Assembly: GCF_900453205.1 (NCBI RefSeq) | Contig: NZ_UGQU01000001.1 | Coordinates: 868,001-932,000, forward strand | Source: Moraxella lacunata | Lineage (GTDB): Bacteria; Pseudomonadota; Gammaproteobacteria; Pseudomonadales; Moraxellaceae | Reading direction: 5' to 3' | DNA: 64,000 nt | Part shown: positions 55,077 through 64,000 of the stretch, one piece after another | Position numbering within the stretch: position 1 is the stretch's first letter | Layout of the letters: each line of letters opens with the position of its first letter | Translations under genes and position numbers: made by a program | Notes under the pieces: generated by a model | Told to the model about the DNA's origin: nothing | What the model saw: the letters and a program-made list of their open reading frames with translations, nothing else | Databases searched by the model: none

Positions 55077-57668
55077 TCAAACCACAATACTTACCAGTTT
55101 GTTGGGTACAACGATAACCTTTTTGGGTTCGCCTGTGATAAACTTGGCAACGCCCTCATGTGATAGAGCCATTTGTTTAATGGCGTCGTTGTCCGTGCCT
55201 GTCGCCACTTCGATTTCGCCACGCACTTTGCCATTTACTTGCACCGCCATGACAATGCTGTCGCTCACCAGTGCCGATTTGTCAAGCGTTGGGAAAGCAA
55301 GCTCACGACTGTCAAACCCAAACACTTCTAGCAAATGCTCGCCAACGTGCGGAGCGTATAGCGATAGGATTGTCAAAAGCGTGATAATCGCTTCATGACG
55401 TACCGCCAAATCGCCACCGTCTGCTACATCAAACGCCCCAATGTCATTGGCAAGCTCCATAAGGGACGATACAGGCGTGTTCAGAGCCAAATGCTCGCCC
55501 AAGGCGGTGTCAATCTTGGCAATGGTCTCATGGGTCTTACGGCGTAGGGCTTTGGCGGATTTAGATAGGCTGTGGTTTGCCACGTCTAGGGCGGATTTCT
55601 CCACGTTTGCAATCGCAGTCAAATGCTCATCGGCAAGTCGCCATACTTTTTTGACAAAATTATAAGGACCTTTTAGGGCGGAGTCCGACCATTCTAGCGT
55701 TTGGTCAGCAGGGGCGGTAAACATGGTATACAGTCGTACTGTGTCCGCTCCGTATTCGCCCATGATGGTCTGTGGGTCCACGCCGTTGTTTTTGGACTTT
55801 GACATTTTTTCAATTTTACCAATGGTAACAGGCTCGCCGTCCGCTATCAGCACCGCTTCATTGCCACGCACTTCCACTTCATAAGGGAAATAGTAGGTTT
55901 TTGAGCCGTCCGCCTTTTCACGATAAAACGTCCCTGCCAGCACCATACCCTGAGCGAGCAAGCACTCAAACGGCTCACTACCGCCAACCAAGCCTTCATC
56001 ACGCATGACTTTATGGAAAAAGCGAGCGTACAATAGGTGCAAAATGGCGTGTTCAATACCGCCCACATATTGATTGACCGACAGCCATTTGTCCGCACCT
56101 TGTCTGCCGACCATTTGGGTGTCATCGTGGGGCGTGGTAAAGCGTTGGGCGTACCAACTACTCTCCACAAAGGTGTCAAAGGTATCGGTCTCACGCTCGG
56201 CAGGTTGTCCGCATTTTGGGCAGGTGCAGTTCACAAACTCTGGAATTGATTTTAAAGGATTGCCACGACCATCAGGCACGACATCGGTAGGTAGCACCAC
56301 AGGCAAATCACTCTCAGGCACAGGCACCGTGCCGCAGTATTCGCAGTTAATCATCGGAATCGGACAGCCCCAGTAGCGTTGGCGAGACACGCCCCAATCA
56401 CGCAGGCGGTATTGAATGGTGGCGTTTGCCTTATCGCCCACGACTTCTAGAATTTTGGCACTGGCGGTGTCTTTATCCATGCCGTCAAGTACGCCTGAAT
56501 TTACGCACACGCCGTTTTTGTCGCCATACCAGTCTTGCCATGCGTCTGTACTGTATTCTTTGCCTTTAAATTCAATGACTTGCTTGATTGGCAAATTATA
56601 CTTTTTGGCAAATTCAAAATCACGCTCATCATGAGCAGGCACACCCATGACCGCCCCCGAGCCGTAGCTCATGAGGACATAGTTGGCAACCCAAATCGCC
56701 ACATCTTCGCCCGTTACAGGGTGTTTGGCAAATAGCCCTGTATCCATGCCCACTTTTTCGGCTTTGGCAAGCTCACTTTCGGCAACCGAGCCTTGTTTGC
56801 ACAACCTGCAAAATTCGGCGATTTTTTCGTTTTGGCGAGACGCATACTGGGCAAGCGGGTGCTCTGCCGATACCGCAAGATAGCTTACGCCCATGATTGT
56901 ATCAGGACGGGTGGTAAAGACGGTGAGTTTGTCTGCTTGACCGTCTAGCTCATAGGTAAAATCCAGCTCCATGCCATGACTTTTGCCAATCCAGTTGTGT
57001 TGCATGGTTAGGACTTGTTTTGGCCATTTGTTTTCTAAGAGTTTTAAATCATCAAGCAGTTCGTCCGCATAGTCCGTGATTTTAAAATAATACATCGGAA
57101 TATCACGTTTTTCAACGACCGCTCCCGACCGCCAGCCACGACCATCTATGACTTGTTCGTTGGCAAGGACGGTATTGTCCACAGGGTCCCAGTTTACGGT
57201 GGATAACTTTTTATATACCAAACCTTTTTTGTAAAGCTGTAAAAATAGCCATTGCTCCCATTTATAGTACTCAGGATTGCAAGTGGCGAACTCACGAGAC
57301 CAGTCAATGGAAAGACCTAGCGATTTTAGTTGCCCACGCATATGCTCGATATTGGACATCGTCCACGCATGGGGGGCAACTTCGTTGTCAATGGCGGCGT
57401 TCTCAGCAGGCAAGCCAAAAGCGTCCCAGCCCATAGGTTGCATGACATCATAACCCTTTTGGCGGTAGTAGCGGGACAACACGTCCGTAATGGCGTAGTT
57501 GCGAACGTGTCCCATGTGGAGCTTACCGCTTGGATAGGGGAACATGGAGAGCATATAGCGGGTGGGTTTGCCGTTATCAAAGTTGTCCGTGTGGTAGCGG
57601 TTGTCGGCTTGCCATTTGGCTTGCTGGGCTTGTTCAATGGCTTTAAAATCGTAATCGTTTAGGCTCAT
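55077..57668 (-). CDS. leuS: leucyl-tRNA synthetase
   Basis: Class I synthetase charging tRNA-Leu. 863 residues. The HIGH motif is HMGH (51-54) in FPYPSGKLHMGHVRNYAITD, and KMSKSKNNGVDPQTIM holds KMSKS (about 622). The editing domain (TGEDVAIWVANYVLMSYGSG) and zinc-like CPIPMINCEYCGTVPVPES and CPKCGQPAERE segments are present. It starts at ATG 57668. Followed on the same strand by the EF-hand gene, the small membrane protein, lptE and holA. Confidence 0.97.
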   Translation of the reverse strand: MSLNDYDFKAIEQAQQAKWQADNRYHTDNFDNGKPTRYMLSMFPYPSGKLHMGHVRNYAITDVLSRYYRQKGYDVMQPMGWDAFGLPAENAAIDNEVAPHAWTMSNIEHMRGQLKSLGLSIDWSREFATCNPEYYKWEQWLFLQLYKKGLVYKKLSTVNWDPVDNTVLANEQVIDGRGWRSGAVVEKRDIPMYYFKITDYADELLDDLKLLENKWPKQVLTMQHNWIGKSHGMELDFTYELDGQADKLTVFTTRPDTIMGVSYLAVSAEHPLAQYASRQNEKIAEFCRLCKQGSVAESELAKAEKVGMDTGLFAKHPVTGEDVAIWVANYVLMSYGSGAVMGVPAHDERDFEFAKKYNLPIKQVIEFKGKEYSTDAWQDWYGDKNGVCVNSGVLDGMDKDTASAKILEVVGDKANATIQYRLRDWGVSRQRYWGCPIPMINCEYCGTVPVPESDLPVVLPTDVVPDGRGNPLKSIPEFVNCTCPKCGQPAERETDTFDTFVESSWYAQRFTTPHDDTQMVGRQGADKWLSVNQYVGGIEHAILHLLYARFFHKVMRDEGLVGGSEPFECLLAQGMVLAGTFYREKADGSKTYYFPYEVEVRGNEAVLIADGEPVTIGKIEKMSKSKNNGVDPQTIMGEYGADTVRLYTMFTAPADQTLEWSDSALKGPYNFVKKVWRLADEHLTAIANVEKSALDVANHSLSKSAKALRRKTHETIAKIDTALGEHLALNTPVSSLMELANDIGAFDVADGGDLAVRHEAIITLLTILSLYAPHVGEHLLEVFGFDSRELAFPTLDKSALVSDSIVMAVQVNGKVRGEIEVATGTDNDAIKQMALSHEGVAKFITGEPKKVIVVPNKLVSIVV

Positions 57669-57759
57669 GATGGGCTAACTCAAAAATAAAAAATTTAACA
57701 CGCTATTATAGCCGATTTTTGTTATAATTTGCCAATATTTTGTAAAGCGAGACACCTCC

Positions 57760-58110
57760 ATGATGACCATTTATAGCATAAAAAACTGTAACACCATGAA
57801 AAAAGCGTTTGATTTTTTAAATCAAAACGGCATAACTCACGAGTTTTTTGATTATAAAAAGTCGGTATTAAGCCAAGATGACTTCGCCAAATTTGTGGCA
57901 ACCTTTGGCGAAAAAGTCATCAACAAACAAGGCACAACCTACCGCAAATTTGACGATGAGACCAAAGCCATCTTGACCAGTGGCGACACGAGTGCCATGT
58001 ATGAGATTGTCAAAGCCAACCAAAGCGTGTTAAAACGCCCGATGGTAATGGGCGATGGCGTGGCACTGATTGGTTTTGATGAGAGCGAGTGGGCGGGGGA
58101 ATTTAATTAA
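57760..58110 (+). CDS. ArsC/Spx-family protein (YffB-like)
   Basis: 116 residues (115 if the second ATG at 57763 is used). MTIYSIKNCNTMKKAFDFLN carries the single redox Cys of the family (Cys10), as in YffB/Spx-like reductases. Then come VINKQGTTYRKFDDETK and the cis-Pro-containing block VLKRPMVMGDGVALIGFDES. A glutathione-dependent reductase role is likely by family; true arsenate reduction is not implied without ars genes. Divergent from leuS. Confidence 0.88.
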   Translation: MMTIYSIKNCNTMKKAFDFLNQNGITHEFFDYKKSVLSQDDFAKFVATFGEKVINKQGTTYRKFDDETKAILTSGDTSAMYEIVKANQSVLKRPMVMGDGVALIGFDESEWAGEFN

Positions 58111-58163
58111 ATCCTGTTGATTGAATGTGGTTTACTCTAATGGTTATTTAGAAAGGCTTGACA

Positions 58164-58535
58164 GTGAAAACAAATCTTACGAAGTGTTTTGTCTTTGTGG
58201 CTGGGTTTTTAGCAGGGATTGTTTTTATCATCCTGAGTAACCGCTCATCTGACACCTTATACCAATGGAAAAATCCATCTGATACTTTGGTGCTGTCAGT
58301 AGCGACCAATGGCACCAACTATAACGCTTGGTTATCTAGCCATGATTACCATCGGTTTTTCTTAACGCCTTTTGCTAATGGTAAGGTTTTGCCGAGAGGT
58401 GTGATGATGGTGGTTGATGAAAACTTTTCAGATTATCAAAATTTAAAAGTTGAATGGCTGGATAATGGCTGTTTGATTACAGCAAAATACGGTTATCAGA
58501 TTTATATGCCTTATCCTAGCGAAGAATTTCCTTAG
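58164..58535 (+). CDS. small membrane-anchored hypothetical protein
   Basis: 123 residues starting at GTG 58164, which has AAAGG seven bases upstream; a TTG at 58158 is also in frame but too close to that site. N-terminal membrane helix (CFVFVAGFLAGIVFIILSNR), then a globular part with WKNPSDTLVLSVATNGTNYN and LKVEWLDNGCLITAKYGYQI. No known family recognised. AT-rich. Followed by a short inverted-repeat element. Confidence 0.6.
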   Translation: MKTNLTKCFVFVAGFLAGIVFIILSNRSSDTLYQWKNPSDTLVLSVATNGTNYNAWLSSHDYHRFFLTPFANGKVLPRGVMMVVDENFSDYQNLKVEWLDNGCLITAKYGYQIYMPYPSEEFP

Positions 58536-58550
58536 GTAGATAACAGTGGT

Positions 58551-58684
58551 GTAGGGTGGGCTAAGCCCACCTTTTTGTATTATGATTGTCATTGGCAAGT
58601 TTGTTGTACAAGTTGGATTTTAATTGTAAAATCCAATAAATTGAATGACTTACATTTTAGATGGAAGGTTTTTTCCCACCCTAC
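58551..58684. repeat. short inverted-repeat element, family C
   Basis: GTAGGGTGGG (58551-58560) and CCCACCCTAC (58675-58684) are exact inverted repeats bounding 134 bp without an ORF. Just inside the left end GTGGGCTAAGCCCAC is itself palindromic. MITE-like; one copy in this window. Confidence 0.72.
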
Positions 58685-58712
58685 GCCAAATGCAAATTTG
58701 CCTGATTTAAAC

Positions 58713-60153
<1,441 letters not shown>

Positions 60154-60156
60154 TGC

Positions 60157-60621
60157 TTATTTCACCCCAGAGCTACCAAACCCACCTGCCCCACGCTCGC
60201 TGTCATCGCTAAACTCACTCACAATCTCAAAGCTTGGACGCACCACAGGCACCACCATATATTGAGCCATGCGTTCAGCAGGATTTAGGGTAAAGTCGGT
60301 ATCACTTCGGTTCCACACCGATACCATAAGCTCGCCTTGATAATCAGCGTCAATCAAACCCACTAGATTACCAAGCACAATGCCATGCTTATGTCCTAGC
60401 CCTGAGCGTGGTAAGATAATCCCTGCAAAATTGGGGTCTTTGATATATATCGCAAGCCCTGTACCGATGAGTTTGGTCTCGCCAGCTTTGATAACCACGG
60501 GTTCATCAATGCACGCCCTTAGGTCTATGCCTGCCGAGCCGTCTGTGGCACGAGTGGGTAGGGGAAAGGCAGGGTCAGAGCCGATTTTTGGGTTTAGAAG
60601 TTTGACTTGGACGGATTGCAT
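60157..60621 (-). CDS. dut: dUTP pyrophosphatase
   Basis: Trimeric dUTPase that removes dUTP and makes dUMP. I chose ATG 60621 ([20 protein letters not shown]), with AAGG upstream; the open frame extends to 60699 without support. 154 residues. Motifs 1-5 are all visible: [40 protein letters not shown] and [10 protein letters not shown]. First gene of the dut-GNAT-argB group. Confidence 0.96.
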   Translation of the reverse strand: MQSVQVKLLNPKIGSDPAFPLPTRATDGSAGIDLRACIDEPVVIKAGETKLIGTGLAIYIKDPNFAGIILPRSGLGHKHGIVLGNLVGLIDADYQGELMVSVWNRSDTDFTLNPAERMAQYMVVPVVRPSFEIVSEFSDDSERGAGGFGSSGVK

Positions 60622-60752
60622 AAGATTGCCTTTTAAATAAATCAATTTCATCAATGATTGGCTAATTTTAAGCAACTGCCCCCAAAAAAGCAATGCCAAA
60701 GCCCCAAAAGCCTTTTATTTTGCTAAATTTTTAAAAATTTCATAAAAAACGC

Positions 60753-60780
60753 TTGACGTATCAAAATTTCCCTGTATAAT
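60753..60780 (+). promoter_or_regulatory. promoter of the tRNA Lys-Lys-Asn cluster
   Basis: TTGACG (60753-60758), a 16-base spacer, TATAAT (60775-60780), then ACGCACCAC. Same layout as the promoter at 24673. Confidence 0.9.
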
Positions 60781-60801
60781 ACGCACCACGTTTAGTGATA
60801 A

Positions 60802-60877
60802 GGGTCGTTAGCTCAGTTGGTAGAGCAGTTGACTTTTAATCAATTGGTCGCAGGTTCGAATCCTGCACGACCCACCA
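60802..60877 (+). tRNA. tRNA-Lys (TTT), copy 1
   Basis: Acceptor GGGTCGT paired with ACGACCC, anticodon loop CTTTTAA with anticodon TTT, T loop TTCGAAT, CCA encoded. 76 bases. Confidence 0.96.
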
Positions 60878-60912
60878 TTATCCTAGATGACCGAATAAGC
60901 CGTGTGCTTAGC

Positions 60913-60988
60913 GGGTCGTTAGCTCAGTTGGTAGAGCAGTTGACTTTTAATCAATTGGTCGCAGGTTCGAATCCTGCACGACCCACCA
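60913..60988 (+). tRNA. tRNA-Lys (TTT), copy 2
   Basis: Identical to copy 1 over its 76 bases as read; 35 bases separate them. Encoded CCA. Confidence 0.96.
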
Positions 60989-60989
60989 T

Positions 60990-61065
60990 TCCCCAATAGC
61001 TCAGTCGGTAGAGCATCGGACTGTTAATCCGTGTGTCCCTGGTTCGAGCCCAGGTTGGGGAGCCA
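60990..61065 (+). tRNA. tRNA-Asn (GTT)
   Basis: Acceptor TCCCCAA paired with TTGGGGA, anticodon loop CTGTTAA with anticodon GTT, T loop TTCGAGC, encoded CCA. It begins one base after the second tRNA-Lys. Confidence 0.96.
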
Positions 61066-61069
61066 TATT

Positions 61070-61104
61070 TAAAAAGCCTTTTCTTAGTTGAAAAGGCTTT
61101 TTAT
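61070..61104 (+). terminator. terminator of the tRNA Lys-Lys-Asn cluster
   Basis: AAAAAGCCTTTTC and GAAAAGGCTTTTT form a 12-13-bp stem followed by ATTTTTG. Confidence 0.92.
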
Positions 61105-61237
61105 TTTTGTGGTTGATTTTTGATAATTAGCAAGCATATAATCTCAAAAAATCCAAGATGGCTTTTGATGAGGTCATTTAATAAATACATTGGTATCCAC
61201 CCATCACATTTATCCCAAACTTAATAAGGAAACCCAT

Positions 61238-62317
61238 TTGAGCATCACACGCACCCTACATTTTGACCTGACCACCTTTGAGCTTCGCACCCTTTTGGGC
61301 GAGTACAACACCCATTTAAAATATCTCCAAGAACGCCTTGATATTGCCATCATCGCTCGTGGTAATGATTTTATTTTAACAGGCGATTTGGAGATGGTTG
61401 AGCGAGGCGAGCTTGTCCTAACCACCCTCGCTGAACTTGCCAAAGAAAAAGACAACATCACGGGCGAAGAGCTACACCTGCTTATCCAATCAAGCCGTGC
61501 CAAGCGTGAACCGAACAGTACCCACACCCCCATCACCCTATCCACTCGCAAAGGCAAAATCAGCCCCAAAGGACACAACCAAGCCGAATACATTCGCAAC
61601 ATTTTGTTGTCCGACATCTCATTTGGTGTAGGGCCTGCGGGGACGGGCAAAACTTATCTGGCGGTGGCGGTGGCGGTCGATATGTTAGAGCGGGGCGAGA
61701 TAGAGCGGATACTCTTGGTGCGTCCTGCGGTGGAGGCTGGCGAGAAACTTGGGTTTTTGCCGGGGGATTTGACCCAAAAAATTGACCCCTATTTACGCCC
61801 CCTATATGATGCCCTTTATGAAATGCTCGGCTTTGAAAAGGTGGGTAAACTCATCGAACGCCAAGTCATTGAAATTGCTCCGCTTGCCTATATGCGTGGG
61901 CGTACACTCAATAACTCATTTGTGATACTGGACGAAGCCCAAAACACCACGCCTGAGCAGATGAAAATGTTTTTGACACGCTTGGGCTTTGGAAGTCGTG
62001 CGGTCATCACAGGCGATACCTCGCAGGTGGATTTGCCTCGTGGTCATAAGTCAGGACTTGCGGTGGCGTTGCAGATTTTGGCAAATATTGAGGACATTCA
62101 CATCACTCGCTTTAACAGTAAAGATGTGGTGCGTCATCATCTGGTGCAAAAAATCATTGATGCTTATGATGCTTATGATGCGGTGGAAAGCAAAATCGAG
62201 AGTGAGCGAGCCGAAATCCGTAAAAAACAACGAGAACAAAAAGAGCTTGACCGCACTCTAAACGCCCTTGCCTTTTTAAACAACATCAAGGACAGTAAGG
62301 AGAATGACAATGAATGA
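61238..62317 (+). CDS. PhoH-like ATPase (YbeZ type)
   Basis: 359 residues from TTG 61238, which has AAGGA seven bases upstream; the frame stays open to a TTG at 61190 but without a site. An N-terminal KH-like region (LTTFELRTLLGEYNTHLKYL) leads to Walker A GPAGTGKT (about residue 131) in GVGPAGTGKTYLAVAVAVDM. Walker B follows in NNSFVILDEAQNTTPEQMKM, then LTRLGFGSRAVITGDTSQVD. Members work with the endoribonuclease YbeY in rRNA and mRNA processing. It overlaps ybeY by 8 bases, the usual operon. Confidence 0.94.
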   Translation: MSITRTLHFDLTTFELRTLLGEYNTHLKYLQERLDIAIIARGNDFILTGDLEMVERGELVLTTLAELAKEKDNITGEELHLLIQSSRAKREPNSTHTPITLSTRKGKISPKGHNQAEYIRNILLSDISFGVGPAGTGKTYLAVAVAVDMLERGEIERILLVRPAVEAGEKLGFLPGDLTQKIDPYLRPLYDALYEMLGFEKVGKLIERQVIEIAPLAYMRGRTLNNSFVILDEAQNTTPEQMKMFLTRLGFGSRAVITGDTSQVDLPRGHKSGLAVALQILANIEDIHITRFNSKDVVRHHLVQKIIDAYDAYDAVESKIESERAEIRKKQREQKELDRTLNALAFLNNIKDSKENDNE

Positions 62318-62873
62318 AGTGACCATCAGCTTTGCTGATGAGGTGGCAGAGCTTGAAAGCCTGCCCATTTACCAAGAGGACAAACTGACCGCCACGCTCA
62401 ATCACGCCCTTGCCATCATGAATGATAAAATCAAAGGCGGGCTGTTTTTGCCGTATTTTATCTTTGAGGAAAATTTCACAGGCGAGGACTGGATAGCCCT
62501 GCCTAAGTCGCTGGATATTTATGTCTGTGGCACGGCTGAGGGGCGTGAGCTGAACCTTGACGCTCGGGGCAAAGACTACGCCACCAATATTTTATCCTAC
62601 CCAAGCGACATACCGAGCGATGTCTGTGTGATGATGAATAATATACCACTAGGCGAGCTTGTGATTTGCCATGATGTCGTGGTGCGTGAGGCAGACGAGC
62701 AAGGCAAAACGGTGGAAAATCACTTAACGCATCTCCTTGTACATGGCATTTTGCACCTACTGGGCTTTGACCATGAAATCGGGCAAGCCGAGCAAGATGA
62801 AATGGAGAGCTTTGAGATTGAGATTTTAAAAGGGCTTGGGGTTGGCAATCCTTATCAAGATGATGAATATTAG
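62310..62873 (+). CDS. ybeY: endoribonuclease YbeY
   Basis: Zinc-dependent single-strand endoribonuclease in 16S 3'-end maturation and 70S quality control. I chose ATG 62310 (MNEVTISFADEVAELESLPI), since the AAGGAG at 62297-62302 is seven bases from it but one base from ATG 62304. The catalytic H3xH5xH motif is HLLVHGILHLLGFDHE (about residues 142-157). 187 residues, slightly longer than average. The next gene starts 12 bases on but looks foreign; the corC-like gene that usually follows ybeY is not seen. Confidence 0.94.
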   Translation: MNEVTISFADEVAELESLPIYQEDKLTATLNHALAIMNDKIKGGLFLPYFIFEENFTGEDWIALPKSLDIYVCGTAEGRELNLDARGKDYATNILSYPSDIPSDVCVMMNNIPLGELVICHDVVVREADEQGKTVENHLTHLLVHGILHLLGFDHEIGQAEQDEMESFEIEILKGLGVGNPYQDDEY

Positions 62874-62885
62874 GGGAATTGCAAT

Positions 62886-63854
62886 ATGACCAAAGCAGAA
62901 ACGAAACACAATGCTGGTTTTGTAGCGGGTACACTTGTTCATACGGATAAAGGTTTAGTGCCTATTCAAGACATTAAAGTCGGAGATATGGTGTTATCAC
63001 GAGATGAGTTTAATCCACAAGGTGATTTACAATATAAACCAGTATTAAGTACCTTTAAATCTCAGCAGAAAGAAAGAATTTATAAGGTCGAATATCCAAC
63101 TAATGATGGCATGGAATATATTTTCTGTAACGCACTTCACCCATTTTGGTCTGCCTATGATCCTAGTGGAAAAACAGGAAAGTGGGAAGCCGCAGAGGAC
63201 TTGTCTGGGACATTCTTAGTTAATTTATCAGGTGAAACTTTTGGGCTAGATAATGTGCCATTTATGCCCGTCCGTACATTACCAAATTATCCTGAAGGCT
63301 GTGCATATGTGCAGTTTGTTGAAGACCCAGATTTTTGGGAAAATGGTGGTGGACTTATTGAGTTTGTAAAATTTGATTCAAATGGTTACCAATTTATCAG
63401 TTTAGCCGATAATGAAGAAGCCTTTGATGAAGAAATTAAAACCTTAAATCGCAAAACTTTAGATGCGAAGTTACGGTTGACGCCCAAAGCCAATTTTCTA
63501 GTGGATAAAGAACTATACAAAACCCTAAATGTAAGGCTGGGTCAGGATATAAACGCAAATACGCATACTGCTCAAAAATTCATTGAAGCAATGAATAAGC
63601 CATTGATATTTGAGGGTAAAATTGTAAAAGAAAATAGTATCGGAAATGAAGAACGATATAGAAAAGCATTAAAAAATATTGAAACCTATGGAGATGCAAC
63701 AGGTTTAACAGAGATGAGCTTACATGAAGCCATGATAAGTTTTGATATGCCTGCACCAAACCCTTATGAGGATTTTGTCTATAATCTTGAAGTTGATAGA
63801 AATCATACTTATTTTGTTGGAGATACTGGAATATGGGTTCATGATAAATCGTAA
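62886..63854 (+). CDS. free-standing Hint (intein-like) domain protein
   Basis: 322 residues, AT-rich. The N-terminal Hint block is FVAGTLVHTDKGLVPIQDIK then VGDMVLSRDEF (about residues 12-43), and the second block CNALHPFW (about 79-86). The C-terminal block is YNLEVDRNHTYFVGDTGIWVHD. This matches the pretoxin-Hint type that ends polymorphic toxins. The residue before FVAGT is Gly rather than the usual Cys, and the end is Asp rather than Asn, so autoprocessing is doubtful. About 170 residues between blocks (from LIEFVKFDSNGYQFI to MPAPNPYEDF) are not typical. No toxin domain follows; the stop comes four codons after WVH. It has its own ATG with GGGGAATTGCAAT upstream. Likely a transferred fragment or orphan module. 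Confidence 0.75.
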   Translation: MTKAETKHNAGFVAGTLVHTDKGLVPIQDIKVGDMVLSRDEFNPQGDLQYKPVLSTFKSQQKERIYKVEYPTNDGMEYIFCNALHPFWSAYDPSGKTGKWEAAEDLSGTFLVNLSGETFGLDNVPFMPVRTLPNYPEGCAYVQFVEDPDFWENGGGLIEFVKFDSNGYQFISLADNEEAFDEEIKTLNRKTLDAKLRLTPKANFLVDKELYKTLNVRLGQDINANTHTAQKFIEAMNKPLIFEGKIVKENSIGNEERYRKALKNIETYGDATGLTEMSLHEAMISFDMPAPNPYEDFVYNLEVDRNHTYFVGDTGIWVHDKS

Positions 63855-63925
63855 GGTGCGTATTATGCACCATTTTGACATTGGCTTACAAAATCAAAAC
63901 TTTATCCATATTATTTGGACAAATC

Positions 63926-64000
63926 ATGAATACATTATCGGAATTTGGCAAAAATCTCATTTGCAATGTGAGAGACCCTGTTTTATCTGACTTAGAAAAA
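63926..64000 (+). CDS. start of an ORF, possible immunity protein (cut by window edge)
   Basis: 25 codons from ATG 63926, open to the window end: MNTLSEFGKNLICNVRDPVL and SDLEK. The composition is protein-like. By position after a Hint-domain gene it may encode an immunity protein; the family cannot be read from so few residues. No clear Shine-Dalgarno is seen. A competing short frame (63864-63990) overlaps it. Confidence 0.4.
   Translation, partial: MNTLSEFGKNLICNVRDPVLSDLEK

Noticed and set aside
57760..58110. Arsenate resistance gene
   Set aside because: The single-Cys Spx/YffB pattern and the lack of arsB/arsR nearby do not support arsenate reduction.
60817..60999. 60-codon ORF with a repeated peptide
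   Set aside because: It is read straight through the two identical tRNA-Lys genes.
63742..63990. 82-codon ORF overlapping the end of the Hint gene
   Set aside because: Its first 40 codons are an out-of-frame reading of the Hint gene; the last part (from 63864) competes with the better frame from 63926.

Overview
The window looks like chromosomal DNA of a gammaproteobacterium of the family Moraxellaceae, most likely Moraxella. The reasons are the moderate GC content, the Moraxella/Acinetobacter/Psychrobacter style of the encoded proteins, the pyrC-rnt pair, a NadR without a repressor domain, type IV pilus genes and the absence of enteric gene order. Species cannot be fixed by reading alone. 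Nearly all of the window is housekeeping core genome on both strands. I see no rRNA operon, prophage, CRISPR array or complete insertion sequence.

Layout. 1-8.3 kb: rluB (cut by the window edge), htpG, a secreted protein, a PspC protein, nadR, a PBP5/6 carboxypeptidase, a small exported protein and ruvB. 8.5-16.5 kb: an RND efflux adaptor-permease pair, an AT-rich PD-(D/E)XK nuclease-like gene and recG. 17-25.1 kb: pilC-pilD, tRNA-Val, glnD, a WG-repeat protein, a DUF4105 protein, a rhodanese and a tRNA Pro-Arg-His cluster. 25-30.4 kb: a Q/N-rich protein, a universal stress protein, pyrC-rnt, a small phosphatase, yajQ, tRNA-Glu and a DUF2062 protein. 30.4-36.7 kb: a tightly overlapped minus-strand operon pepN - Sel1-repeat membrane protein - waaA - rsmE. 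37-44.3 kb: pal, a DUF937-like/OmpA fusion, rluE, an M61 peptidase, slyD and a META lipoprotein. 44.4-52.2 kb: fadH, a DUF4424 protein, hemB and macAB. 52.5-57.7 kb: leuS, an EF-hand protein, a small membrane protein, lptE and holA. 57.7-61.1 kb: an ArsC-family protein, a small membrane protein, argB, a GNAT protein, dut and tRNAs Lys-Lys-Asn. 61.2-64 kb: phoH-like gene, ybeY, then an AT-rich Hint-domain gene and the start of a possible immunity gene.

The intergenic regions carry several families of short dispersed inverted-repeat elements, some in two or more copies. Two conserved genes, htpG and macA, are each thrown out of frame at a six-base homopolymer near the 5' end. This could be sequencing error, slipped-strand variation or true mutation.

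Best leads: (1) a 12-bp hairpin that pairs the htpG Shine-Dalgarno sequence, immediately before the start codon of a heat-shock gene, so a candidate RNA thermometer or a terminator in double use; (2) a free-standing Hint domain protein at the right edge that has lost the usual N-terminal Cys and C-terminal Asn and is followed by a new small ORF, so a likely orphan polymorphic-toxin module; (3) the two homopolymer frameshifts; (4) the short mobile repeat families, one of which differs between copies by an internal segment containing a perfect 14-bp inverted repeat.
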